Shown here in pieces: positions 32,638-45,217 of a stretch of 64,000 nt of DNA. Numbering within the stretch: position 1 is the stretch's first letter; each line of letters begins with the position of its first letter. The position numbers were made by a program, and so were the translations under genes. The stretch is from Malania oleifera (lineage: Eukaryota > Streptophyta > Magnoliopsida > Santalales > Ximeniaceae): contig NC_080417.1 of NCBI RefSeq assembly GCF_029873635.1, positions 27,557,682 to 27,621,681 on the forward strand, written 5' to 3'. The notes below the pieces were generated by a model, which saw only the letters and a list, made by a program, of their open reading frames with translations, searched no databases and had not been told where the DNA came from.

Positions 32638-34632
32638 TGAAATTAGGAATAGCTTCCCGAGAGGGGGGTGAATTGACTTTTAAAATTTTCTTTTAATTCC
32701 TTTGTAGAATTTTTAAACTTATTTGTTTAATTTGTTAAGCACTCAAGAACTTAGTTTCTTTATTTAATCCTTAACCATTCAAACATCCAATCATTCAATC
32801 AAACCAATCAACTATAATTAGAAAGCAAACAACCAAGCCAATACATAACACTTATGTAATATAAAAACTCAAAATGATTGTTCATTGATATTAGCCAAAT
32901 TTGAACCAAGCCTTGTAGTGAATGAAAATTTATGCTTACTGATGTAAAGCCCTGTATAAATAAATTTTGTACTTGCTGATATAAAGCCTTGTATTGATGG
33001 TTTTGCTTCTTTAATATGATGTGCAATATAACATCCAATCAACACAATATCTACTTCTTCAATATTCAGAATTCAACTAAACTCTCAGTTAATTTATCCT
33101 TGGGCTGTTAACCAAGTAACGTACTCCCGTATGGTTTCCGCAAGATATGGTATAACCAATGTATTCCCTTTTGATTTTCGCAACCCAAATCAAAATTAAA
33201 CTTTCAGTTTACTTGATTTCTCTATTACGTAGTATATATGATTATCAATTAAACCATCCACACAATTTAAATATGCTGAAAATAAAAAGTAAGGGAAAGA
33301 GGAGTGAGACGGGGATTTTTACGAGGTTCAGCTTATACCCAACCTACGTCCTCGCCTTTGGCAAACCACCAAAGGACTCACTAAACCTGTTCCATTGAAG
33401 GGTGGAACAAAACCTTTACAAGCGATACCCCATGCTCAAACACTCCTTCATTAGGCTAGAGTCCGCCTCTCCAAACGATATTCCCTCATTTGGTCCAATG
33501 ATTCTACAACTCTGAATCGTCTATAAACAAGAACCAAGATAGAGAAGAGTTTGTGTAGAAGAAAACACTCTCACAACAGAGTAGGTAGTACAACATTCAG
33601 CACAATGATACTTCAAAGTAATTCAAATATAAAAGAATTTGAAGCTCAATACTCAATATAGATCACCAAATATCTTCCAAAATTTGAAAGATTCTAACTT
33701 TGAAAGCTTTACTTCGGAGTTTGAACTAGTAGCAATTCAGTAGTTGAACAGAAGAGAGTTTGAAAGCCTTTTTAAGAACTTTGATTGCTGAAAATTTCTT
33801 GGTGTCTCAAACCTTTGAAGTTTGGGGCTATTTATAGATGTTTAAAAGTAATTCCTTTCCCCCAAAGTTTTCTTGAAGTAGTTTTCAAGTTTGTCAAAAT
33901 AATGGTGCCCAAAAACTTCATTTAAAAAATCTTCCCAGTGAGAGTTTTTAAGCCAACGTTCGCGTGGCAGTCGCCTGCCATGACTTGGTAGTCTCCTGTT
34001 ATAGAACAAACTCACAACACAGAATACTGGCAGTCGCCTACTAGAGCCAAGGCAGTCACTTGGCATGACCACCCAGGCACCTGGCATGTTCAGGCAGTCG
34101 TATGTCTTGCTACTGTCTTTGAGAAATCCTTTACTTAATTTGGCAGTTGCCTGCCACAATAGGATAGTCGCCTGGCCCTTCTGTTTTTCAAAAACTTTTC
34201 TTTTTCAAAACCCTTTCTTTTCATTGATTATAAAAGTATTCTTTAGAGAAATTCAAAAAATATATTTCTGAATTTCTTGAGAGCTTCAAATCAATTTATA
34301 CTTGAAATTAACTTTAAGTACTTACATTTAGAACATCCTTAAAAATTTAATCCTTTGATCTTCAATCTTGTTCTTCCATCATCTTTGAGTTTTCGATCTT
34401 CTCTTTGAGCTTTCACCATGTTATCTTTATTCCTCATGCTCTTCAAGATCTCTTTTTAATCCATAAGCTTTATCATGTTCTTCAAGATTTCTTTTTAATC
34501 CATAAGCTTTATCATCCTTTTGAGCGTTGTCACTTCCTTTAAGCTTTGCCTTTTTCCTGAAAAACTTTCACTTGAACCACATTAAACATATCATGATTTG
34601 TTATCATCAAAATAAGCCTTATGAAGCCAACA
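32638..34632 (-). repeat. Element D 5' LTR
   Basis: Minus-strand start TGTTGGCTTCATAAGG at 34632, end TTTCA at 32638. Perfect-arm palindrome GGCAGTCGCCTGCC at 33966-33979 with others to 34170. TATA box (minus CTATAAATAG) at 33828-33837. G-run motif at 32659-32675. Confidence 0.9.
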
Positions 34633-35215
34633 GAGCCGACTTCGGGCGACCAAACCAGGCAAGTCAAAATTGTCTCGGTTGATCGAACCATGGACCGATC
34701 AAAAAGTTGACCAAGATTCAGGCAACTGAACCCAAAAGGACTTCATCGTCCACGGTCAACCAAACTCATACCATATACTTTTCCATCCTCAACGAGCGCC
34801 TGAACTCTTAGTTCATTTTCACCTTGAGCGACCAAACTTAGAAGTTTGGCACACCGACCTCAGGACCGAGTGACTAAATCACGGTCTTTTAGAGAATTTC
34901 CTGGTTCAGCCACCTGATTATAAATTCGGGAACCCAAACATGAAAAACTCGCTTTTTCCATTGTGTCTATTCGGGCGACCAAACCTTGGGCTTGGTCGAC
35001 CGAAACTTCCGGGTTGCACAATTTTTACCGCAGGTAATTGCGGTTAATTAAGGGTAAATTGGTTTTAAAATTCATTAAACAAATTTAATAATACCCCTTG
35101 TGTCCTAATGGTTATATTTTTGTGTAAGGTCATATATATATGATCATTTGCAAAAATTAAGATAAGATTAGGGATTTAGATTAGGGAAATTTCCTCTGAA
35201 ATTTTGAAAGCTCTA
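34633..35215 (+). repeat. Element C 5' LTR, part 2
   Basis: Resumes after element D with GAGCC and matches 44684-45293 of the 3' LTR, including the GGGCGACC/GTCGACC palindrome array and the ATATATATATGATC TATA-like site at about 35133. Ends with CTCTA, the left duplication of solo LTR E. Confidence 0.9.
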
Positions 35216-37120
35216 TGTTAGCCTAATAAGGGTTTCACCTCTTGTTTTGATGATAACAAATGAAGAAAAGGTTAATGACATTATGTGTTCAAGTAATGAT
35301 GTTTTCAGGAATCTAAAAAAGCCAAACTCAACAAAGTTTCGAAAGATCACTATCAAGCTTAATGGTGTATGGTGTGGCAATAAGTGATCAAACCGGGAAG
35401 CACGAAAACATCTGAAGATGAAATAAACTTAAAGCTTCAAGATGATCATGAAGTTTCAAAGAACAAGAAATGTTCATATTGTTAGGAAATCTTCATGTAA
35501 GTACTTCAAAGTTAAAAATGTCATTATGAATGAAATGAAGCTCATTAGGGGATAAATATGGACTTAGAAACTTTATTTTAATACCCTGGAAAATGTTTTT
35601 CAAAAGTAAGAAAGCAACAAAACTGAATATCTTTGAAAAAGAAAGAAGGAAAGTTTTTTTATATTGTCCAGGTGACTGAAGATAATTCCTCAGGACACCG
35701 AAGATTTTATTGAAGCAAATAAACAAGACAGTGTACCTTCAGGCACCTGACCCTGTGTCTTCAGGCTCCTGAACATACCTCAGGCTACTGAGGTTGCACT
35801 TCAGGCAACCGAAGTACGACAACGGGCAGATTTTTTAAACTTCTCTTTTTCAAATCTAATTGACTTGCGCCTTAATATTTTTGGAAACTTTGGGGGCACT
35901 CCAGGTAAACTTGGGGAGCACAAATGAAAGTGTTTTTTAGGCCTATATATATATGGTTTATGAGAAACAAATCAACCAAGCATTGAAAATTCTTTCAAGA
36001 TATCTTTCACTCAAAGCCTCTTGCTATTTGGTTTAAAAGCTCTAAATTGCTACGAAAATTCTGAGAATCTCTAAGATTTTACAACTTCTATGAAGAATTT
36101 GATTTAAGTTATTGATCCTCATCAAAGAGAAGTAATCCGGTGATATTTACATAGAGTTTCTTACTTCATTCTTTTGATATTTTGAATTTGAAGTATATTA
36201 GCTTCTAAAGTGTACTAATCAGCTCTTTGTGTGAGCATTATTTGTACGCATCTATTTGAATTATTTCTTGTAGATTGACGATTCCAAGGGCTGTTTGGAT
36301 CATTGCCTAAGCAAGAGGATATTGCTTAGAGAGGCGGGCTCTAGCCTATGTAAGGAGTGACCGGACGAGAGGATATCGTTTGGAGAAGGCGGGCTCTAGC
36401 CTTACTCAAGGAGTGTTGTAAAGGTTTGTTCCAGCCGTTAAAGGAACAAGTTTAGTGAATCCTTTGGTGGTTTACCAAAGGCGAGGACGTAGGCTGGGTA
36501 TAAGCCGAACCTCATAAAAATCCCTATCTCACTCTCTCTTTCCCTTACTTTTTATGTTTAGTACATATTTAAATTGCGTGGATGGTTTAAATTGAAAATT
36601 ATGTATACTACGTATATTTGGGAATCAAGTAAACTTAAAGTTTTATTTTGATTTGGATTGTGGAAACCGAAAGGGAGTATGTTGGTTAAACCATATCTTA
36701 CGGAAACCATACGGGAGTATGTTACTTGGTTAAACATCCCAAAGATAAATTAACTAAGAGTTTATCTGAATTCTAAATATTTGGAAAGAGTGATTAGATT
36801 TTATATTGTACATCATATTGAAGAAGCAAATTCATTTATAGAGTGCTTTACATCAGCAAGCATAAATTTTCATTTACTACAGGGCTTGTGTAAAGACTCG
36901 AAAATTTAAAAAGATTAAAATAATTTAAAAAAATAATAAAATAATAAATAAATAAATAAAAGGAATGACGTGGGAAAAAGAAAAAAATAAAAAATAAATA
37001 AATTAAATTAAATTAAGATAAATAAAATAATTAAATAACTAGTTGTTAAATTAAATATTATTGTATTAGATTTAAAAAATAATAATAATAATTAAAATAA
37101 TATATATATATAAGTTAAAG

Positions 37121-37173
<53 letters not shown>

Positions 37174-39723
37174 TAAGTGACTAAAGAGATAAGAAGGAAG
37201 AAAGAAGAAAGAAGAAAGAAGAAGAAGTAAGAAGAAGAAAGAAAAGATGTCAGGGTGAAATTTTCCTGCGCGCGCCAGCCACCTTTGTCTCTGTCTCTCT
37301 CTTTCTCAATTTCTCAGCAAGTTTGTGACGAATCGGGAAACAGAAGGTGCTGTTGGAATCCTAATTCCGCTGTCAACATTTCTACTGGAGCAAATTTTTC
37401 ATAGGAACGACTTAAGCACTGCTCCCGAGGAAAGGTAATTTTTTCCTATTTTCTCAATTTCGCTACTAATATGCGGTTAAATCGACGAACGGACACCACC
37501 ATGGGGTCCTAATCGTCGTCATCGTCATTTTGACGTAGGTAATTTTTCAATTGAGATTTTCTAGGCCCTACTCCAAAGCGAGAGTGGGATTTGAGAAATT
37601 TGGCAATTTGGCTAAATGTAAGGGTATTATTATTTATTTAGGAATTATGGTCCTAAAAAATATTTAAATAATATTTTATTTAAGAATAATTTATTGAAAT
37701 TAGAAATTTAATTTCAGAGTCCGGGTGAGTGCCGCAGGTATTTTTCGGAGTCCCTGTTGGCGTAGTTCAAGAAACCAGGTAAAGAGAAAAATATATATTA
37801 AATCAAAATTTTTATGAATTTAATGGAAAAATAAATCGTGTTATATATACGTGTATATGTTTCGGTATGGGTAAAATGCTAGCCATTTAAATTATATTTT
37901 TTCGAGTTTAGGGTTATTTATTAGATATGTATATGCGAAAATGAATTGATGAAAGTAGGAAATATTTTCAGGATAATTATGTAAGAAATGAAAGGTATTT
38001 TCAGTATATAAACGTTAAATGTTGGTTGACTTATTTTACAGGTAATGTATGAATTTTACTGCTAAACTGTGTGGCATGAGATTCTGTGCAAATATATGTT
38101 AAATATACAAGATGCAAGTTAAGTAAGTAAAGCAATGAAAATAAAATATGATATGAACAATGTTGCCTGTGTATGTTAAATGCAACCATGTAAATGTAAG
38201 ACAGCTGAAAGACAGTCATATTAACAGATCTAGCACAATTCTGTGTAGACTAACTGATGATAACTAAAAGGACCTGTGTTAGCAGATCTAGCACGTTTCT
38301 ACGTAGACTAACTGATGCTGGCTAAAGACCAGCTATAGTACGAAGTAATGAAATGAAATGTTATGCAATGAAATGACGATGAAAAGGCAATGAAATGAAA
38401 TGACAAAGGTAAATGATGTAAATGGGAAAGAGTCACTTAAAGTGAAACAAATGCAAAGTTAAGTTATAAACAGGAATGAATGTGCATGAATGTATAATGA
38501 TAGAAAAGAATGATGTATTATGATATTAGAAGTATGTATGTACGTAGAACATGTTACGATTGGGCGAGGCGTACCTTTTGCCTAAGGGCTTGCTGAGTAA
38601 GGCGAGTGCACTAGTAGTTTCAGATGTGGCAGTAGCTGCATAACGCACTAAGGCAGAGGGAACCTACTTGTATGGACAGGTAGAATTCTCTATCCTTAGG
38701 GCCTTTGCCGGTAAACTATTATTGAATGCGTGAGTATGAGATCAATTTAACACTTGAGGGCTTACTGAGTAAGGTGAGTGCTCTAGTATGTTTTAATTGT
38801 GACCTTAGGGTTACCTAAGTATCAGAGCAGAGGGGTGCTACTTGTATGGGCGGGTCTCATGGGTTAAACATTTGTATGTGTTTGATTAGGATCAGAAAAT
38901 GGTTTCAAGAAATTATGTTAAGGATTTTTAAATGTTAAATCTTATGTTATAAATAAACTCATGTTGGCCACACACTGTTTTAATATATGATTTCTTCCCT
39001 TACTGAGATGTGTCTCACCCGAATATGAATTTATCTTTTTTTCAAGATTTCTTCGAGATCAAGCTTAGAAAGCTCGAGATTTTTATAGCATTATTGGGAG
39101 ATATAAGAAAAATGGTATAAACATTTTAATGATGTTTTTGTAAAAAGTAAATATTTAAGTTTTATGTCTTTATGTTTTGAGACTATTGAATAAGGAATGA
39201 TTGTGAAAATACTGAATTATTTTGGGAGTTATGTAGATTTATGGAAATGCAAGTGATTGATAATTTATTATGGATTATAGTTAGAATTAGTAAACTCTGG
39301 TATTATGTTATATGGAGATTATAATTATGTTTTTCGCTGCGTATGTTATGTTAATTATGGATTATTAGGTATAATGCGCCGGACCCTAGATTAAGGGTTC
39401 GGGGGTTACAGCTTGGTTCATATTTGACTAATATAAACAAACAACCATCTTGAGTTTTTATATTACATAAGTGCTGTGTATTGGCTTGGTTGTTTACTCT
39501 CTAATTATAGTTGATTGGTTTGGTTGAATGATTGGATGTTTGTATGGTTAAGGATTAAATAAAGAAACTAAGTTCTTAAGTGCTTAACAAATTAAACAAA
39601 CAAATCACGAATTGGTTAAAACAAATAAAATAAGTTTAAGAATTCTAAAAAGGAATTCAAAGAAAATTTTAAAAGCCAATTCACTCCCCCCCCCCCCTTC
39701 TTGGGAAGCTATTCCTAATTTCA
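35216..39723 (+). mobile_element. D-family solo LTR E, split by gypsy solo LTR G
   Basis: Plus-strand LTR of the same family as D: start TGTTAGCCTAATAAGG, end CCTAATTTCA. Flanked by CTCTA at 35211-35215 and 39724-39728. Pieces 35216-36888 and 39416-39723 sum to 1981 bp, matching the D LTRs (1978 and 1995). Palindrome-type motifs (CAGGTGACTG, CAGGCAACCG) are at about 35668-35815 and a TATA box (CTATATATATATGG) at about 35943-35956. C-run at about 39685-39697. Confidence 0.9.
36889..39410 (+). mobile_element. Ty3/gypsy-type solo LTR G
   Basis: 2522 bp starting TGTAAAGACTCGAAAAT and ending CGGGGGTTACA, with perfect target duplication GCTTG at 36884-36888 and 39411-39415. It lies inside LTR E, whose sequence resumes exactly after it. 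Contains an (AT)n run at 37122-37169, a GAAGAA tract at 37190-37245, a CGCGCGC-containing leader at about 37270, and two near-copies of the AGATCTAGCAC-TTCT phrase near 38227 and 38287. A phrase of the type CTTGCTGAGTAAGGCGAGTGC recurs near 38588 and 38762. No coding region. Confidence 0.9.
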
Positions 39724-39728
39724 CTCTA

Positions 39729-40833
39729 GCTTCCCATACTAAGCCAAATACTCTTCCTTTGCTCATTCATTTGAAAAATCTTATTGTGTGAGAGTATTCT
39801 TGAGTGATTTTGCAATATTCCTACTTGCTAAAAACTCTCTTTGATTTATTGCTTGATTGATTTTTATCGAGAGTTTTAGCTTATAGTTTTTCCCCCCGGT
39901 TTATTTAATAACTTCATTATGTGGGGAAAACTTTGAGGCTTGTGGGTTCTTGCATAGATATTGCAAGGTACCTTAGCCCATACTTTTGTGTGCAAAATAT
40001 TTTACAAAGCTTAATTTCAAACAACTCTAGTGCTTGATAATTTGAGAAAATATTTTTTGAGTTCGTTTGAATATTATAGATAGCATCTTTCAAACACTAA
40101 TCTGTTATTGAGATTTGATATACTTTGCTTTCAAAGATTAGCTTGTTTGAACACTATGTGTGTACTTGAGATTATCATTGTACTAAGTGTAGATTGCACA
40201 CATATACACCCTTAAGTTATAACTCCTATATGTTTGGTGTTCATTGATTATACTATGCGTATTGTACATATCTGCTTATATAAGAAGCGTTTATTTGTAC
40301 TAAAATTTTCATATTTGTTGTATTCGAAGCATGGGTCTGAAGTGGGAGACTAGCTCTGTTAAATAGTCCCGGATTGGCTTAGACCCGGTTAGGAAATCTA
40401 GGTGCACCATCCTAGTAAGGTATAGGTTGAGGTCAGCCCCACTAATTGACCTAGTTGTAAAGGTTAAGGTCAACCATGTGCTAATTGATCTGATTGTAAC
40501 CAGTGCAGCTCCACCCGTTAAGTGAACATTAATGGAATCCTCAGGCTTGCGAGCTATAGGTGGGGACGTAGGCATAATTGGCCGAACGCCGATAACATAT
40601 CGTGTGTGCACTGTTATATTTCCATAATTTATATTTCGGCACGTGTATGTTATATGTAAATTCTGTGTATGATTTACTTTTCGCACGTTATATTTATTTG
40701 TGCATATTGGAACTACATAGACAGACCCTAGGTTTGTGTAATACTGGTTTTTAGATTAGTTGAACTTAGGAAGAAATTTTAAAATTCCAATTCACCCCCC
40801 CCCCCCCTTCTTGGGAATACACCAAAGCTAACA
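39729..40833 (+). repeat. Element C 5' LTR, part 3
   Basis: Continues the LTR after E and matches about 45298-46381. Has the C-run and TTCTTGGGAA motif at 40794-40819 and ends CTAACA. Small reading frames on the minus strand here are not genes. Confidence 0.9.
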
Positions 40834-40834
40834 A

Positions 40835-40847
40835 TTAGTATCAGAGC
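40835..40847 (+). promoter_or_regulatory. Element C primer-binding site, one base changed
   Basis: TTAGTATCAGAGC compared with TTGGTATCAGAGC. Confidence 0.85.
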
Positions 40848-40869
40848 CTCGTGGTATTGACTTAAACGT

Positions 40870-41532
40870 TTTTGCTAAAAGATCGAGATTGCTCACATTG
40901 GTGTATCCCCATTCAGAGAGGGACGATCACCTTCCAATCCTCCATTGTTTTGTGGTGTTGATTACACCGCCTAGAAAAATAGAATGAGCATATTTATAAA
41001 ATCAATGTACTAGAGGGCCTAGTAGGTGATTCTCAAAGGAATTTATATGCGTATAGAAAATGATAATAGTTTAATGCATGCAAATTCACATGCCATGGAT
41101 TTACTGTACTGTGCTTTAGATACTGATATTCTTTATGAGATTATGGCATGTAGTAGTGCACAAGAGATCTGGGTTGAGCTTGAAAAGAGATATGGAGAGA
41201 CCTAAGAATAGGAGATCACCACTCTAGAGGTGTCATGCTCAGATGGTCAAGGAGTGGTAAATGATAGGGAAATGGCATTAAATTAAAAGGAAGTATATGT
41301 TCCTATCTCAGCCTCTATAGATGATTCTATTGCTGAATGCTATGATCTGTCAAATGCTAAATCATCTGTTGAATTTTATGATAATTCTGTTAATGATGCA
41401 TATGATGATTCTTGTGGAAAATATTGCAATTTATTGTATGCTGAATCATCTGTCAAACCTTGTGATAGTACTGTAACTAATTCATGCGATGTTTATTGTG
41501 TAAAATCTTGTGATGAATCATGTGCAAATTGA
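40870..41532 (+). pseudogene. Element C gag remnant
   Basis: Broken Gag core: a PLFCGVDYT-like start near 40940 and NSHAMDLLYCALDTDILYEIMACSSAQEIWVELEKRYG near 41090-41200, with stops. From 41287 to 41532 an 81-codon stretch without a start is open. It is rich in Ser, Asp, Cys and Tyr, with a repeated pattern of the type YDDSCGKYC / CDVYCVKSCDES. It resembles the acidic linker of Gag in position but not clearly in sequence. No knuckle or pol follows. Confidence 0.6.
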
Positions 41533-41638
41533 ATGATGAAAACATGCCCGTATATAGAAAATTAGAAAAGGTTTCATCTAAACTGTAAAAGTTCCTAGTT
41601 AGGATGCCTAAACATAAAACATTTTTGAAAAGTGAAAT

Positions 41639-42350
41639 GTAAAGGTGGCAAAGCACTTATTTAAGAACCCAAATCGTGATATATGGAATAAATTAAATAA
41701 GAGAAAGGTAAAATGGTAATTGAGTAGGCTTCGTCGACGAAACCAAAATTCATCGACGAAGGCCTTATGCTGCTCGGCGACGAAATGTAGGAGCTCGTAG
41801 ACAAGGAGAAGCCGAGAGGTTTTGGGAATCCAGAAATATTAGGCTCATCGATGAGGTCACCGCTTCATCGATGAACTGTCTTCAGTGACTTGTCAACGAA
41901 GACGCCATCTCGTTGATGAGGTTGGCCGAGTCAAAGGGCTATAAATATCCATTTGGGTTGCTTAACAACTAAGAAATCAAAAATTCTCTCTCTCTTTCTC
42001 TCTCTAAATTTCTTCACTGTACTGGAATCATAGATCCGACATTACCACGAGGATCAGGGAAGGATTCTCTTCAAGATTTGTGGAACGGATCTTAATTCCA
42101 AGTATTTCAGGTTTTGTCTCGAAATCGAGGTAAGGCTCGATTTTTAATTTTGTTTCGGTAGTTATGTAGGGCATAGAATTGTGAGAATGTTCTGTACTGT
42201 GATTTATAGGTTTTAGAAACTCGGTTCGTTGTTTAGGGACCATAGAGTTCACGATTGGTCATTTGGGGAAAGGTATGGGGATTCTGTTTATGTCGGTTAT
42301 TTTCGAAATCGAACTCGGTAGAACTTTAATTCATTTAAAGAAATACTCAT
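41639..42350 (+). repeat. Foreign LTR-like promoter fragment inside element C
   Basis: Sequence unlike the rest of C: palindromes TTCGTCGACGAA (41730-41741) and TTCATCGATGAA (41864-41875) plus several degenerate ones, then GCTATAAATATCC at about 41938-41950 and a CT-rich leader at 41987-42008. This resembles the 5' half of an LTR (U3 with TATA box, start of R). It occupies the place of pol. Right and left borders are approximate and no target duplication was found. Confidence 0.5.
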
Positions 42351-44255
42351 TATGACTTTTTGGTTCTCTAAGCCTAATCACGTAAAGCTGAGTCTGAATC
42401 ATTGAAAATCTTATATCTATTGGCTAAAGAACTAGAAAATGAAAAGGACATTTAAATGAGTTGAGTGCATAACTCAGGGGGAGCTTTTATTCTTCATAAT
42501 TATATATGTTGAAATGCTTTCTTGATATCATACATTTTATGCTCATATGCCTTTATGAAATCAACATTGTTGTCCGCTATCCATAATGTACTAAATGATT
42601 GAATTTCCTTGATGGATAGATTATTATTCATGAATTGTTGATTATACTACTGGATTGCATGCTTGTTATTGAAAGCTTCCTGCATGGCGGATGCAGTGAT
42701 GTGCATTGCATGCTGGTAGTAGATATAGATTCTCGTGTGCCTTGAACTGAAATATAAATTGCTTGATTGAACCTATCAGGTACAGGTTTTATAGGAAAAT
42801 GTCCGATTTACAAACGACATGTTGCCGAAATTTCGATAGGAATTTTACCAAAAGTAAAACCTTGTACATAGATGATTATGATAAAATTAATGTTAAAATA
42901 TTTTTGAAAAGTTGAGTGAAAACTCAAATAGATAATTAAACTTCATCTTAACATAATCATCAAACGTTTAGAAAGGCTCAGATCCATCCGTATAGGAAGC
43001 GCATAAATGATCCATATGCATCACTTTCGTCTACTGAATTATTGAGGCTCTTATGAAATCCCTGAACATTATATCCTACGCCTGAAGTTTTATAGTTTGA
43101 TATGGAATGTTCTTGGGTCATGAACATTATTGCATGCCTTAATATATATCTTCTGATGCATCTATGGTCTATAGGGGCAACTATGCTGATAAGGATAAAT
43201 ATAGTTGATTAATAATCAATATGGTTAGTTTAAGAGATTTAAAATGAATGGCTTATACTCTTGACATACTGAAATTAATCTTTAGTTAGTATAAGTAGTT
43301 AAAGAATCTAAGCACATACTCAAAATGATAGGGGGAGCATCTAAACATAAATTTCTATTTTGTTCTACTCACAAATATTTTTAGCTTAGATCTATTGTGA
43401 ACTCATTATGGCATGTGATTGAATGAAATGTTTTTATTGAAAATCATAATCTGAAGCATGTTGATTTGCCACAGTCATTTGATTTGTCATATGATCTTGC
43501 ATGTGATTGTTAAATTTTAAGGATCATTATGGTTGTGGTTTTCTAGTTATATTTTAGTATGTGCTTCATTGACAAACTAGAAAATTTATGCTTGCTTGAT
43601 CCTTAAAGCTTCTTTTTCAGCAAACGACCCCCTGTACCTTTTTGCAAACATCATAAGGATAATATATATTTATTATATACATATATATTTTTTAAAATTT
43701 CATAATTGGTTTGGTAACTTCATATGAAAATGCATGCAAACTAGTTAGACTCTGTTTGTGTTCAAACCAACTATTTGCTATCATATGTCGTGTGCTTTAA
43801 ACTCATATCTTTCACGGGTCTTATGATATGTTTCAATTGTAATGGTTTGTGCATATTTATGGTCTAATTCTATTTTCATGCCATTTAAATCTTTAAATGT
43901 TGTTTGTGTGATCAATTGCTATATTTCATATTTTGTCATTCATTGTGCATTGTATGATTATATTATCTTTTTGGATGCTGAAAGTAATAATACTTGAGCA
44001 TACTGGACTGTTTGAGTTGGTAGTTGTGGATAAACTATTAATCTAAAACTCAATCAGGTCATTTTTATACAGATATTCTTCTGGGAAATGTTCTACTTTC
44101 AAACGGCATGCTGTCGAAATTTTTAAAGATTTCCCAAAACCATACTTGTATTTGAATGATAATTATTTTTTATTTGCCTATATACTTAAATGATTTATCT
44201 ATACTCCTTTCGTTGTTACCAAAAGGGGGAGAAGTAGGCAAGTATTTGTCATCAT
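42351..44255 (+). other. Element C 3' noncoding region
   Basis: Starts at the pol-end-like phrase GAGTGCATAACTCAGGGGGAGC (about 42463-42484). Contains two copies of the CGGCATGC module (near 42816 and 44105). Further PPT-like tracts: GATAGGGGGAGCATC at about 43329 and AAAAGGGGGAGAAG at 44221-44234. No coding region. Confidence 0.75.
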
Positions 44256-44270
44256 AAAAAAAAAGGAGAT
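44256..44270 (+). promoter_or_regulatory. Element C polypurine tract
   Basis: AAAAAAAAAGGAGAT directly before the 3' LTR. Confidence 0.85.
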
Positions 44271-45178
44271 TGTTGACCCTATGGGTCACACCCTTGTTTT
44301 GATCATGACAAATACTTTAGTATTTAACGTTTTCCAAATTTGTGTGCAAGACCATATTAAGAAGATCATATTGATGGCACATGGCAACTTGAGGAAAATG
44401 AAGACCCGAAATGTTTTAAATTGTTGTAATCTATTTTTCATTTTGTTAGGTCTGTAATAATAATCATCCAAGGTTTGTAATAATCTGCATATCATGCATG
44501 TAGGACTATAAGTTCAAGACCTTAGAGAGACCTTAGGGATCACCCTTCGGTTGACCAACACCGGAGTTTTTCAGTAGGATAGAAAGACTTTAGGTCCCTA
44601 AACAAATGCACAAACAATGCCAATAACACATATAATATTAAGGGAATCAGTGGGCTTAAAATAGGACTTAAAAGGCTAAATGAATTGACTTCAGGAGACC
44701 AAACCAGGCAAGTCAAAATTGTCTCAGTCGACCAAACCGTGGATCGATCAAAAAGTTGACCAGGATTTGGGCGACCGAACCCAAAAGGACTTCACCATCC
44801 ACGGTCGATCGAACTCATACCATGTACTTTTCCACCATCCACAGGCGCCCGAACTCTTAATTCATTTTCACCTCGGGCGACCGAACTTGGAAGTTCAGCA
44901 AACCGACCTTAGGACCGGGCGACTAAATCGTGGTCTTTTGGAGAATCGCTTGGTTCAACCACCCGATTATAAATTTGGGCACCCAAACATGAAAAACTCG
45001 CGTTTTCCATTGTGTATGTTCGGGCGACCGAACATTGGGCTCAGTCAACCGAAACTCTCGGGTTGCACAGTTTTTATCGCGGGTAATTCTGATTAATTAA
45101 GGGTAAATTGGTTTTAAAATTCATTAAATAAATTTAATAATACCATTTGTGTCCTAGTGGTTATATTTTTTAGCAAGG

Positions 45179-45217
<39 letters not shown>

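Larger units (their letters stand above)
27537..34632 (-). mobile_element. Gag-only Sirevirus-like element D
   Basis: 7.1 kb minus-strand element with two LTRs of near-equal length (5' LTR 32638-34632, 1995 bp; 3' LTR 27537-29514, 1978 bp). It has a PBS at 32624-32635, a PPT at 29515-29530, and target duplication GAACC/GAGCC (27532-27536 and 34633-34637, one mismatch). The 3.1-kb interior encodes only Gag, ending where Gag normally meets protease. No protease, integrase, RT or RNase H text is found. This is the architecture called TR-GAG: non-autonomous, needing pol functions from a related element. Confidence 0.85.

Noticed and set aside
41639..42350. A host gene fragment captured by element C
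   Set aside because: No coding signal; TATA box, palindrome array and CT leader point to an LTR fragment instead.
44719..45096. 125-codon plus-strand frame in the C 3' LTR (and similar frames at 54161-54538, 55516-55929, 40309-40686)
   Set aside because: They lie in LTR sequence; in two of them the open frame runs through the palindrome array. Not kept between LTR copies.
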